Positions 1-7,220 of a stretch of DNA of 36,441 bases are shown here, piece after piece. Origin of the DNA: Deltaproteobacteria bacterium (GTDB lineage Bacteria; Desulfobacterota; Desulfobulbia; Desulfobulbales; VMSU01). A program made the position numbers and the translations under genes. Below the pieces are notes generated by a model. It worked only from the letters and a program-made list of their open reading frames with translations, searched no databases and was not told the origin of the DNA. The stretch spans positions 1 to 36,441 of the forward strand of contig JAADIV010000143.1 in NCBI GenBank assembly GCA_013151175.1, written 5' to 3'. Every line of letters begins with the position of its first letter. Positions within the stretch are counted from its first letter, which is position 1.

Positions 1-121
1 CAGGTTTGTTCATTCGGAGTCTACGCTTACCTAGGACTTCGAAGCATACTTTGGTATTCGAGAAGGCCTAGGTAGCGCAGACTCCGAATGGGCGAAGATG
101 GGGTGCTGCTGAATAGTTACC
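1..121. repeat. Intergenic repeat element, right end of a MITE-like copy
   Basis: The segment holds a long imperfect palindrome: arms at 11-35 and 67-90 start and end with CATTCGGAGTCT / AGACTCCGAATG and differ by one substitution and one extra base, around a 31-base loop that itself contains short complementary TTCGAA/TTCGAG pieces. It ends at 108-121 with GCTGAATAGTTACC, the exact reverse complement of the terminal motif GGTAACTATTCAGC found at 13260. The left end of the element probably lies outside the window. No reading frame was seen in it. It lies directly upstream of rlpA and may carry that gene's promoter or affect its transcript. Confidence 0.6.
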
Positions 122-151
122 TATTTATAACCCTTGCCTGAACCCCAAACA

Positions 152-955
152 ATGAGACAACGATACCAGTTTTCCCCGCTCATAGCGGCTGTAATTCTCT
201 CTACCCTACTGATACCTGGGTGCGCCACCAGAAGAATCAGCCCGCCGCCGGCCTACATTATCTCCAGGCCGGCCGCCAAAAGGATTCCCGCCAGAGCCAG
301 GATCCCGGCCACGCAAAAACCATACCGGGTAGGCGGCAGGACTTATTATCCCATCCCCTCGGCCTATGGTTTTACCCAAACTGGTATTGCCTCATGGTAC
401 GGCAGGAAATTTCATGGCCGCAAAACCTCAAACGGTGAGACCTATAATATGTACGCGGCCACGGCGGCCCATAAAACCCTGCCGATGAATACGCATGTGT
501 TGGTAGAAAATCTTACCAATGGCAAAAGGACTATTGTCAGAATCAATGATCGCGGCCCATTTGTCAGAACTCGGATAATTGACATGACCTATAGCGGCGC
601 GGCAAAATTGGGAATGCTCAGGAATGGCACGGCCAGAGTTAGACTAACTGCCTTGGGTGAGGCCGTGAGGACATCTAGGGGTGGCCGCCGCAGTGAAAGA
701 TTCCTGCCTTACCAAAATTTTAGCAGGGGTGATTTTTTTGTCCAGGTTGGTGCCTTCAGCCGCAAGGCAAATGCTGACCGTCTAAAAGAGAGTCTGTTAT
801 CGCAAGGATACAAGACCATAAGCCGCTTTTACCGGACGGATACCGGCAGCTTTTACCGGGTACAGGTGCGGGCTGGTAAAAGCTTGCAGGCCGCTCACCG
901 GATGGAGACCCGCCTTTCCCCCCGCTTTCCCGGCGCCTTTGTAATTGCCAAATAG
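152..955 (+). CDS. rlpA: RlpA-family septal ring lytic transglycosylase, lipoprotein with SPOR domain
   Basis: A peptidoglycan-acting lipoprotein of the RlpA family, 267 residues from the ATG at 152. A TTG 18 bases upstream is also in frame, but the ATG gives a compact lipoprotein signal (MRQR, hydrophobic core, LIPGC with Cys24 as the lipidated residue). A double-psi beta-barrel domain spans about residues 79-165 and contains GIASWYG, the SNGE segment and RINDRGPF, which are hallmarks of RlpA. The C-terminal 75 residues (from GDFFVQVGAF) form a SPOR domain, which in this family binds denuded septal glycan. Known RlpA proteins cleave such glycan during daughter-cell separation; that role is inferred here. 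The gene stands alone between an upstream repeat element and the convergent GNAT gene, whose stop is 8 bases away. Confidence 0.88.
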   Translation: MRQRYQFSPLIAAVILSTLLIPGCATRRISPPPAYIISRPAAKRIPARARIPATQKPYRVGGRTYYPIPSAYGFTQTGIASWYGRKFHGRKTSNGETYNMYAATAAHKTLPMNTHVLVENLTNGKRTIVRINDRGPFVRTRIIDMTYSGAAKLGMLRNGTARVRLTALGEAVRTSRGGRRSERFLPYQNFSRGDFFVQVGAFSRKANADRLKESLLSQGYKTISRFYRTDTGSFYRVQVRAGKSLQAAHRMETRLSPRFPGAFVIAK

Positions 956-963
956 GAACCGGC

Positions 964-1455
964 TCAGAAAAATTTATACTCCAATAAATAAAAATCATCG
1001 GCGCCAGGCAGAAAACCCGGAATTTTTTGTACCGTGGTAAAGCCTTGGCCGCTGTACAAGGAGATTAGATGCTGGCGACTGACAACCTGAATCTTATGCA
1101 CCCCATGTTTACGGGCCACAGCCATAACAGAGCCGAGGAGAGTGCTGCCCACCCCCTGCCGCCGCGAATTCTGTTCCACGCCCAGAAAGATTATATAAAG
1201 AACTTTGCCGCCGGAACGATGATGGCAAGCGAAAAAATCCGCGCGAGAATCAAATTCAGGGACACTTAGATCCCACAGGCAGGACTCAACATAACCAACG
1301 ATATGGTCATCTTCCCTGGCAGCCAGAAACCCTGGGCCAAACATCTGCCGCCTGTTTCGCAGGGTCTCCAGACTGGCGGCAGAGTTCCCTTCTATTGCCT
1401 GCTCCAGAAAAAATATCTTGGCCAAGTCATCGGCGCCGGCAGGAGATATCCGCAT
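964..1455 (-). CDS. GNAT-family N-acetyltransferase
   Basis: A 163-residue single-domain GCN5-related N-acetyltransferase. The acetyl-CoA pyrophosphate loop is visible as RRQGVGSTLL around residues 118-127, preceded by the beta strand VLYIIFLGVE. The C-terminal half (HGVHKIQVVS, LYSGQGFTTV) matches the usual GNAT beta5-alpha4 region. The acceptor cannot be told from the sequence. The N-terminal pattern (MRISPAGADDLAKIFFLEQ) is typical of stand-alone GNATs that act on small molecules or protein N termini. It is the last gene of the minus-strand group typA-yqeY-GNAT, starting 13 bases after the yqeY stop, so it is probably co-transcribed with it. The Shine-Dalgarno signal before the ATG is weak. 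Confidence 0.8.
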   Translation of the reverse strand: MRISPAGADDLAKIFFLEQAIEGNSAASLETLRNRRQMFGPGFLAAREDDHIVGYVESCLWDLSVPEFDSRADFFACHHRSGGKVLYIIFLGVEQNSRRQGVGSTLLGSVMAVARKHGVHKIQVVSRQHLISLYSGQGFTTVQKIPGFLPGADDFYLLEYKFF

Positions 1456-1468
1456 CTTCAGTCAGCCT

Positions 1469-1954
1469 TTATTTACCGGCCATGTCACTCAGAATTGATT
1501 TTACTAGAGAGCCATCAGCTGTTTTACCAAAATGTTTCATCACCTGGCCCATGGCCTGCATGGGGCTTTTAAATTTGCCGAAATCGATATTCTCCCCAAT
1601 CCAGGCCTCAATGGCGACGCCGTCAAGCATCTGCGGCATATAGCGGCTCAACAACTCCAGATAGGGGGAGCTTATCTCTTTCTTTAACTCCAACACCGTC
1701 TTTTCCGACTTTACCAGGCCGCGGATAATAGCGATTATATCATCATTGGTGATCTCATCGTTATTTTTGCAGCGGGTGGTCTTTTTGCCGCTTTCCAGGG
1801 TTATGGGTATAGTCAGCTTGGGCAATTCGCTGATAACCTGTCTGATGGTATCACGGGCATCGTGATCCTTACCGAGCATGGCGCTCTTGAGATCGACCCG
1901 CAACTTATCCAGAAGGCCAATCTCCATCTCCTTATTCCAACCGTATTCTGTCAT
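1469..1954 (-). CDS. yqeY: GatB/YqeY domain-containing protein
   Basis: A 161-residue member of the YqeY family. It shows the family pattern of an N-terminal helical half (LLDKLRVDLKSAMLGKD, then RDTIRQVISELPK) and the C-terminal tail-like domain shared with GatB, with the segments LLSRYMPQML and GQVMKHFGKTADG. GatB-like tails bind tRNA, but the cell role of stand-alone YqeY is not settled. The ATG at 1954 has GGAG about 7 bases upstream; an internal ATG at 1927 aligns with the start of many homologues, but its AAGGAG directly abuts the ATG and is too close. The gene begins 14 bases after the typA stop and is probably co-transcribed with typA and the following GNAT gene. Confidence 0.85.
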   Translation of the reverse strand: MTEYGWNKEMEIGLLDKLRVDLKSAMLGKDHDARDTIRQVISELPKLTIPITLESGKKTTRCKNNDEITNDDIIAIIRGLVKSEKTVLELKKEISSPYLELLSRYMPQMLDGVAIEAWIGENIDFGKFKSPMQAMGQVMKHFGKTADGSLVKSILSDMAGK

Positions 1955-1968
1955 TTTTTATCTCCAGC

Positions 1969-3753
1969 CTAGCGTTTTGGTGCCCTGATCTTGCGCAAAC
2001 GAATAGATTTTGGTGTTACCTCGACCAGTTCGTCATCGTTAATGTAGGCAATACAGTCTTCCAGGCTCATCGGCGCAACCGGGGTAAGGACAACCGCTTC
2101 ATCCGAACCTGATGCCCGCATATTGGTCAATTTTTTCCCCTTGGCCGGATTCACCACCATATCCTCCGAACGGCAGTTTTCGCCGACAATCTGCCCGACG
2201 TAGACATTTTCACCGGCATTAAGAAACATCCTGCCGCGCTCCTGGAGATTAAACAGGGCATAAGCCACCGTGGTGCAATTTTCTTTGGCGATCATCACCC
2301 CGTTTTGGCGGTTGATAATATCTCCGGCATATGGCCCGTATTCTGAAAAGACATAATTCATAATTCCCATGCCCTTGGTATCCGTCATAAAACGTGAACG
2401 AAAACCCAAAAGACCACGGGTTGGAATCTTGTAAACCAGGCGGGTCATCTCGTTATGAGTGCCCATCTCCAACATCTGGCCTTTCAGAACGCCGAGTTTT
2501 TCAATTACCGCCCCCTGGAATTGCTCATCAACGTCAATGGTCAACTCTTCGTAAGGTTCCTGGAGAGTACCGTCAATCTTCTTCATGATTACCTGCGGCC
2601 TGGTCACCTGAAATTCAAAGCCCTCGCGCCGCATCCGTTCAATCAGAATAGAGAGATGCAGCTCGCCACGGCCGGCCACCCGATAACCAACGGCATCGGT
2701 AAGCGGCTCCACGTGCAGGGCAACATCGGCCAAGGTCTCTTTGGCAAGCCTGGCCTCAATGTGCCTGGAGGTAACAAATTTACCCTCCAGACCGGCAAAA
2801 GGCGAATCATTGGGGATAAAATTCATGGCCAGGGTAGGTGGATCAATCTCAACTATTGGCAAAGGCGTGGGATTATCCACATCGGTAAAGGTCACTCCCA
2901 CCGTCACATCGTCCAACCCGGCGACCGCCACAATCGCGCCGACACCGGCCTCATCACAGGCCACCTTTTCATTGCCTTCAAAGCGAAATATCTTGGTGAT
3001 TTTAGTGGGGACAATGGCACCATCACGCTTGACCACCGCCACGTCCTTATTGGTTCTCAAAATACCGTTTACCACCTTACCAATCCCTAAACGTCCCAAA
3101 TACGGGGAATAATCGATGGTGTTAACCTGCATCTGCAGGGGGGCATCCTCCGAGCCGCCGGGGGCGGGAATATGATCCACAATCAACTGGGAAATAGGCT
3201 CCATAGTCATATTGTCAGATTTAAGATCATAGCGGGCATAGCCCTCCTTGGCCGAGGCATAAACCACCGGAAAGTCAAGAATATCATCAGGGGCGTTCAG
3301 TTTAACAAAGAGATCAAACACCTGATCAACAACCCATTCACAACGGGCGGCGGGCTTGTCAATCTTGTTTATCACCACGATTATAGGCATCCCGGTTGCC
3401 AGGGCCTTTTTTAAGACAAAATAGGTCTGGGGCATTGGCCCTTCCTGGGCATCAACCAGAAGCAGAGCGCCGTCTGCCATCCGTAAAACACGTTCCACCT
3501 GGCCGCCAAAATCGGCATGTCCAGGGGTATCAACGATATTAATGAAACAATCATTAAAGATGAAGGAACCATTTTTTGAGGTAATGGTAATGCCGCGCTC
3601 CTTCTCCAGATCCATGGAGTCCATCAGCCGTTCGGCAACCGCCTGGTTTTCCCTGAACATACCGCTCTGTTGAAAAAGCTGGTCAACTAAAGTAGTCTTG
3701 CCATGATCAACATGGGCAATGATCGCAACATTTCTGATTTTTTGCTGTTTCAT
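1969..3753 (-). CDS. typA: Ribosome-associated translational GTPase TypA/BipA
   Basis: A 594-residue translation-factor GTPase of the normal TypA/BipA length. The G domain starts at the N terminus with the P-loop AHVDHGKTT (residues 14-22), followed by the switch I region RGITI, G3 DTPGHADFGG and G4 NKID. The EF-G-like domains II, III and V follow, and the C-terminal BipA-specific domain ends with RLRKIRAPKR. BipA binds 70S ribosomes and assists 50S assembly and growth at low temperature or under stress; that is family knowledge. It is the first gene of the minus-strand group typA-yqeY-GNAT and is divergent from murJ across 108 bases. A candidate promoter lies at 3814-3842. Confidence 0.95.
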   Translation of the reverse strand: MKQQKIRNVAIIAHVDHGKTTLVDQLFQQSGMFRENQAVAERLMDSMDLEKERGITITSKNGSFIFNDCFINIVDTPGHADFGGQVERVLRMADGALLLVDAQEGPMPQTYFVLKKALATGMPIIVVINKIDKPAARCEWVVDQVFDLFVKLNAPDDILDFPVVYASAKEGYARYDLKSDNMTMEPISQLIVDHIPAPGGSEDAPLQMQVNTIDYSPYLGRLGIGKVVNGILRTNKDVAVVKRDGAIVPTKITKIFRFEGNEKVACDEAGVGAIVAVAGLDDVTVGVTFTDVDNPTPLPIVEIDPPTLAMNFIPNDSPFAGLEGKFVTSRHIEARLAKETLADVALHVEPLTDAVGYRVAGRGELHLSILIERMRREGFEFQVTRPQVIMKKIDGTLQEPYEELTIDVDEQFQGAVIEKLGVLKGQMLEMGTHNEMTRLVYKIPTRGLLGFRSRFMTDTKGMGIMNYVFSEYGPYAGDIINRQNGVMIAKENCTTVAYALFNLQERGRMFLNAGENVYVGQIVGENCRSEDMVVNPAKGKKLTNMRASGSDEAVVLTPVAPMSLEDCIAYINDDELVEVTPKSIRLRKIRAPKR

Positions 3754-3813
3754 ATTGTATTTTATACCTTGTGTAAATAATCAACCCGTAAAGGGGGTAG
3801 TGAAAAACCGTCT

Positions 3814-3842
3814 ATCCTAAAGTAAATATGCGTTATTAGCAA
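3814..3842 (-). promoter_or_regulatory. Candidate sigma70-type promoter for typA
   Basis: On the minus strand, TTGCTA (3842-3837) and TAGGAT (3819-3814) are separated by 17 bases, each matching 4 of 6 consensus positions. They lie about 60 bases upstream of the typA ATG within the typA/murJ divergent gap. This rests on pattern matching only. Confidence 0.35.
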
Positions 3843-3861
3843 GAACAATGACGAAAAAACG

Positions 3862-5460
3862 ATGAAAAACCCTTCAAAAAACAGCGGCCAGATCGCCAAA
3901 TCGGCAGGTGTGGTAAGCCTGGCGATTATGTGCAGCCGCCTCCTTGGTTTGGTGCGTGAGCAGGTCATGGCGGCCTTCTTCGGCGCCGGCACCGCCTACG
4001 ATTCCTTTGTCGTGGCCTTCCGTATCCCCAATCTGTTGCGGGATCTGTTTGGCGAAGGGGCCTTGAGCGCCGCCTTTGTCGCGGTGTTTTCCGACTATGA
4101 CCAAAATAAGGGGGCGGCGGCCACCTGGCGGCTGGCTAATAACGTTCTGGTCTGCATAGGGATTTTACTCTCCGTTATCACCCTGCTAGGTATGTATTTT
4201 GCCCGGCCCCTGGTCATGCTCATCGCCTCTGATTTTTCCCATGTGGCCGGTAAGGTGGAGTTGACCCGCTACCTCACAGTCATCATGTTCCCCTTTCTGA
4301 TTTTTGTCTCCCTGGCTGCCGTGGTGATGGGCATATTAAACAGTAAAAATCGCTTTTTTATTCCTTCTCTGGCCTCTAGTTTTTTCAATATCGGTTCGAT
4401 AATCGGCGGCGTCAGCCTGGCACTGATCATGCCGCGCTTTGGTCAACCGGCCATCGTTGGTATGGCGGTGGGCACATTATTGGGGGGATTTTTGCAGTTT
4501 ATCGGGCAATTGCCCACCCTGTTCAAGTCCGGGTTCAGATTTCGACCAATTTGTGATTTACATGATCCCGGCCTGCGCCGCGTCTTCCTGCTAATGATTC
4601 CGGCGATTGTCGGCCTGGGAGCCACCCAGATCAACATCTTTGTTAATACTAATTTCGCCGCTTCCTGCGCTCCGGGCAGTGTTTCCTGGCTGAATTACGC
4701 CTTTCGGCTGGTACAGTTCCCCATTGGCGTTTTTGGGGTGGCGGTCTCCATCGCCACCATGCCGGTTATATCCCGCTGTGCCGCCAACAAGGACATGAAA
4801 AGCCTGAGAGAGACCTATGTCTCCGCCCTGGTCATGGGCTCCTGCCTGACCATTCCCGCCACCATCGGCCTCTACTGCCTGGCCACCCCGATTATTCACC
4901 TGCTTTTTGAACACGGTCATTTTACGCCCTATGATACCTTGATGACCTCACAGGCCTTGTCTTTTTACGTCCTTGGTTTATTTGGCTACGCCTCGGTAAA
5001 AATCACGGTGCCGGTGTTCTACGCCCTAAATGATACCAAGTATCCGGTGATTGGCAGTTTTCTGGCCGTGGGAACCAATATCACAATGATAGTCCTGACC
5101 ATTGGCAGCCTGCAGCATAGGGCCATTGCCCTATCCACCGCCTGCGCCATGTCCGGTGATTTTATCTTTCTGAGCATTATTTTATACCGGAAATTAAATG
5201 GTTATTCCCTGACATATCTGGCTGTCAATCTAGCCAAAATTTTGTTGGCATCCCTAATCATGTGGCTTTGGCTCACCACGGCCAACAAGTGGCTGACCGC
5301 CTGGATGACCGGCGGCATCTTACAGAATCTATTGGGAATTTCCCTGATAATAGGTAGCAGTGCCCTGCTCTATGGCGTAGTCCTATATATGGTGGGACTC
5401 AAAGAGTTAAGAGTTCTACTGGATAAATTCGGCAGCAGAATATGGCGAGACATATGCTAA
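3862..5460 (+). CDS. murJ: Lipid II flippase MurJ
   Basis: A 532-residue integral membrane protein of the MVF/MOP family with about 14 hydrophobic segments. It translocates lipid-linked peptidoglycan precursor across the inner membrane. The N-terminal signature is clear: the segment around SLAIMCSRLLGLVREQVMAA, then FGAGTAYDSFVVAFRIPNLL and LFGEGALSAAFVAVF, which carry the conserved Arg and acidic residues of the MurJ cavity. Later family segments include the region ending LNYAFRLVQFPIGVFGVAVS and the segment LLFEHGHFTPYDT. The length is normal for the family. The start at 3862 has no obvious Shine-Dalgarno sequence. The gene is divergent from typA and appears monocistronic, with a weak terminator-like hairpin 50 bases downstream. 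Confidence 0.95.
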   Translation: MKNPSKNSGQIAKSAGVVSLAIMCSRLLGLVREQVMAAFFGAGTAYDSFVVAFRIPNLLRDLFGEGALSAAFVAVFSDYDQNKGAAATWRLANNVLVCIGILLSVITLLGMYFARPLVMLIASDFSHVAGKVELTRYLTVIMFPFLIFVSLAAVVMGILNSKNRFFIPSLASSFFNIGSIIGGVSLALIMPRFGQPAIVGMAVGTLLGGFLQFIGQLPTLFKSGFRFRPICDLHDPGLRRVFLLMIPAIVGLGATQINIFVNTNFAASCAPGSVSWLNYAFRLVQFPIGVFGVAVSIATMPVISRCAANKDMKSLRETYVSALVMGSCLTIPATIGLYCLATPIIHLLFEHGHFTPYDTLMTSQALSFYVLGLFGYASVKITVPVFYALNDTKYPVIGSFLAVGTNITMIVLTIGSLQHRAIALSTACAMSGDFIFLSIILYRKLNGYSLTYLAVNLAKILLASLIMWLWLTTANKWLTAWMTGGILQNLLGISLIIGSSALLYGVVLYMVGLKELRVLLDKFGSRIWRDIC

Positions 5461-5511
5461 TGTTTGGGGATAAGGTGTCCATCGTGGGACTGCCAGTTAA
5501 TAACGCGTCTT

Positions 5512-5535
5512 TATATGGCTGCCATGTAACTTTTT
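5512..5535 (+). terminator. Weak intrinsic terminator candidate after murJ
   Basis: A 7-bp stem (TATATGG / CCATGTA, with one T-G wobble) closes a 3-base loop and is followed after two bases by five T residues. The stem is AT-rich, so termination may be weak. Confidence 0.3.
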
Positions 5536-5594
5536 AGAACTAAAATATTTTTTCTTTGTCAATGATATCTATTTTGAACCAGAACAAATTTATT

Positions 5595-5624
5595 TTGCAT
5601 TCCCCCCTCTTTTTTTGCTACACT
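5595..5624 (+). promoter_or_regulatory. Candidate promoter for the cNMP-TrmJ-cytochrome-DGC operon
   Basis: TTGCAT at 5595-5600 and TACACT at 5619-5624 are 18 bases apart, in an AT-rich gap. The next gene begins at 5689 with GGAG 8 to 9 bases before its ATG. The match to sigma70 consensus is partial. Confidence 0.35.
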
Positions 5625-5688
5625 GAAACTAAGGACAGTGTAAATGATGAAGTGAGAAAAACAGTAACAAATAACAGCGGAGAACGTA

Positions 5689-6180
5689 ATGCGGGAAACA
5701 AATTATCTTAAGGATAATGAAAAAGTCCTGAGAATTTTAAAAGATGCCGATAAGTTCAGCCCCTTTTCCTCGGCGGACATTATGTCATTCCTGGATCACG
5801 GCAAGCTGCTCGAATACGACCAGGATGAAGAAATTTTCAACGAGAGCAGACATGAGATATTTCTCTATTTTATCATGTCCGGCGGCGTCAGAATCAGCCG
5901 GAACGGCAGGGAGTTGAAAACTTTGAGGCGCACCGGCGAAATTTTTGGAGATATCAGCCATATTAAGCCGTCCGCCCGGCCGGTAACCGTAACAGCACTG
6001 CAAAAGACTCTGGTTCTGCGCCTGGACATTTCCAAGGCTGACGCGGATATTGACCGCAAGGATTTGGCCCTGGGATATACCATATACCGCATCTTTTGTG
6101 AGGTGTTGACCGACAAGCTCCGTGTTTGCTCGACAGAAAACGAAGCCTTGAAAAAACAATTGGCAACCCTCACCGCTTAA
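5689..6180 (+). CDS. Cyclic nucleotide-binding (cNMP/CRP N-domain) protein without DNA-binding domain
   Basis: A 163-residue protein made almost entirely of one cNMP-binding beta-barrel domain. Residues around YDQDEEIFNESRHEIFLYFIM form the first strands. The phosphate-binding cassette reads GEIFGDISHIKPSARPVTV, with the Glu and Arg positions of this cassette kept. After it come only a short helical stretch and a small coiled tail, so the winged-helix DNA-binding domain of CRP/FNR proteins is absent. It may act as a small-molecule-controlled adaptor; the ligand is not known. Its stop codon directly abuts the trmJ ATG, making it the first gene of a coupled four-gene operon that ends in a diguanylate cyclase. 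Confidence 0.75.
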   Translation: MRETNYLKDNEKVLRILKDADKFSPFSSADIMSFLDHGKLLEYDQDEEIFNESRHEIFLYFIMSGGVRISRNGRELKTLRRTGEIFGDISHIKPSARPVTVTALQKTLVLRLDISKADADIDRKDLALGYTIYRIFCEVLTDKLRVCSTENEALKKQLATLTA

Positions 6181-6927
6181 ATGCCCCTTAATATCTGTAT
6201 CATCCTGGTAGAGCCTCAGGGCTCATTGAATATTGGCTCGGTGTGCCGGGCCATGCTGAATTTTGGCCTCAACGAACTTCGCCTGGTAAATCCACAGGCA
6301 TCTCATCTCAACGATGAGGCCCGGCGGATGGCGGTGCGGGCCACCCCCCTGTTGGAGAAAGCCCAAATTTATACCAGTCTGGCCCAAGCTCTGGCCGATT
6401 GTCATTTTGCTGTTGGCACTACCCGCCGCTTCGGTAAATACCGCCAGGGGTTTATGCACCCAGACAGTGCGGCCCGCCACATCCTGCCATTGGCCGCCCA
6501 GGATAAGACAGCCCTGGTCTTTGGCCGCGAAGACTGCGGTCTGAGTACGGAGGAGCTAGATCTCTGCCAACGGCTTTTGACGATTCCAGCCCATGCTGAA
6601 ATGCCATCCCTGAACCTGGCGCAGGCGGTTACCGTATGCCTGTATGAATTGCATAAGGCCGAAACATCCTTGCAAAAAACGGCAAAACCGGTAAGAATAC
6701 CGGCTCGGGGCGACAGGCTTGAAACCATGATTCAGCATATGCGGAAGACCATGATTGACCTCAATTTTCTGGATCCGCAGAATCCTGATCACATCCTGCG
6801 CGCTTTCCGGCAAATCTTCGGTCGGGCTCAGTTGAATGAGCGGGAAGTGCAAATCATGCACGGACTGTGGAGTCAAATTGACTGGTTGTACAAATCCAAG
6901 TCAAAAGATAAAGGAGAGTCAAAATGA
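6181..6927 (+). CDS. trmJ: TrmJ-family SPOUT RNA 2'-O-methyltransferase
   Basis: A 248-residue SPOUT (trefoil-knot) methyltransferase. The N terminus carries the family motif 1 (LVEPQGSLNIGSVCRAMLNF), and the knot contains LVFGREDCGLSTEEL and the SAM-loop motif MPSLNLAQAV. In E. coli, TrmJ methylates the ribose of tRNA position 32; the homologue here probably does likewise, but the substrate position cannot be read from the sequence. A C-terminal helical extension of about 90 residues (ending HGLWSQIDWL) matches the dimerising tail of TrmJ. The ATG immediately follows the stop of the cNMP gene, and its own stop overlaps the next start (ATGA). Confidence 0.88.
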   Translation: MPLNICIILVEPQGSLNIGSVCRAMLNFGLNELRLVNPQASHLNDEARRMAVRATPLLEKAQIYTSLAQALADCHFAVGTTRRFGKYRQGFMHPDSAARHILPLAAQDKTALVFGREDCGLSTEELDLCQRLLTIPAHAEMPSLNLAQAVTVCLYELHKAETSLQKTAKPVRIPARGDRLETMIQHMRKTMIDLNFLDPQNPDHILRAFRQIFGRAQLNEREVQIMHGLWSQIDWLYKSKSKDKGESK

Positions 6928-7220
6928 CCAGAACAAGCTACGCCTGTTTCATAGCTCTGCTGCTATTTGCCTGGGCTGTTATCCCGGCGCCTGCCCAGGC
7001 TGCCGGTAATTGTGGGCTTATCCTCAACAGCAAATGCACTCTCTGCCATAATCTAAACAGAATATGCCGGAAATTGGGCGAAAAAGACAAGCTATACTGG
7101 CAGAAGACCATCAAACGCATGGTAAAACAACACAGTGCCCCACTCAATAATGATGAGCAAAAGGAATTGGCGCTCTGCCTCTATAATAAAACAGAAAGCG
7201 TCAAAAACGCCTGCAAATGA
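6924..7220 (+). CDS. Small exported c-type heme-binding protein (CxxCH)
   Basis: A 98-residue protein with a Sec signal peptide (cleavage likely after AQA, residue 26) and one c-type heme attachment motif, CTLCH at residues 38-42. After it come the pattern R-x-C-R, a Trp, and KRMVKQH, whose Met66 is a plausible second axial ligand. This spacing resembles single-heme cytochromes with an R-M motif, although a full cytochrome c fold is not proven at this size. Extra Cys residues at about 30, 48, 84 and 97 are unusual. The start has a strong AAGGAGAG and overlaps the trmJ stop by 4 bases; its own stop overlaps the following diguanylate cyclase start in the same way. The coupling suggests it works with that sensor in the periplasm. 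Confidence 0.7.
   Translation: MTRTSYACFIALLLFAWAVIPAPAQAAGNCGLILNSKCTLCHNLNRICRKLGEKDKLYWQKTIKRMVKQHSAPLNNDEQKELALCLYNKTESVKNACK

Noticed and set aside
2455-3090. 211-codon plus-strand open frame opposite typA
   Set aside because: It is antisense to a clearly conserved GTPase gene and shows no domain or signal of its own.
3754-3790. TATAAA close to the typA ATG as its -10 box
   Set aside because: It is about 10 bases from the ATG and has no -35 box at proper spacing; the upstream candidate fits better.
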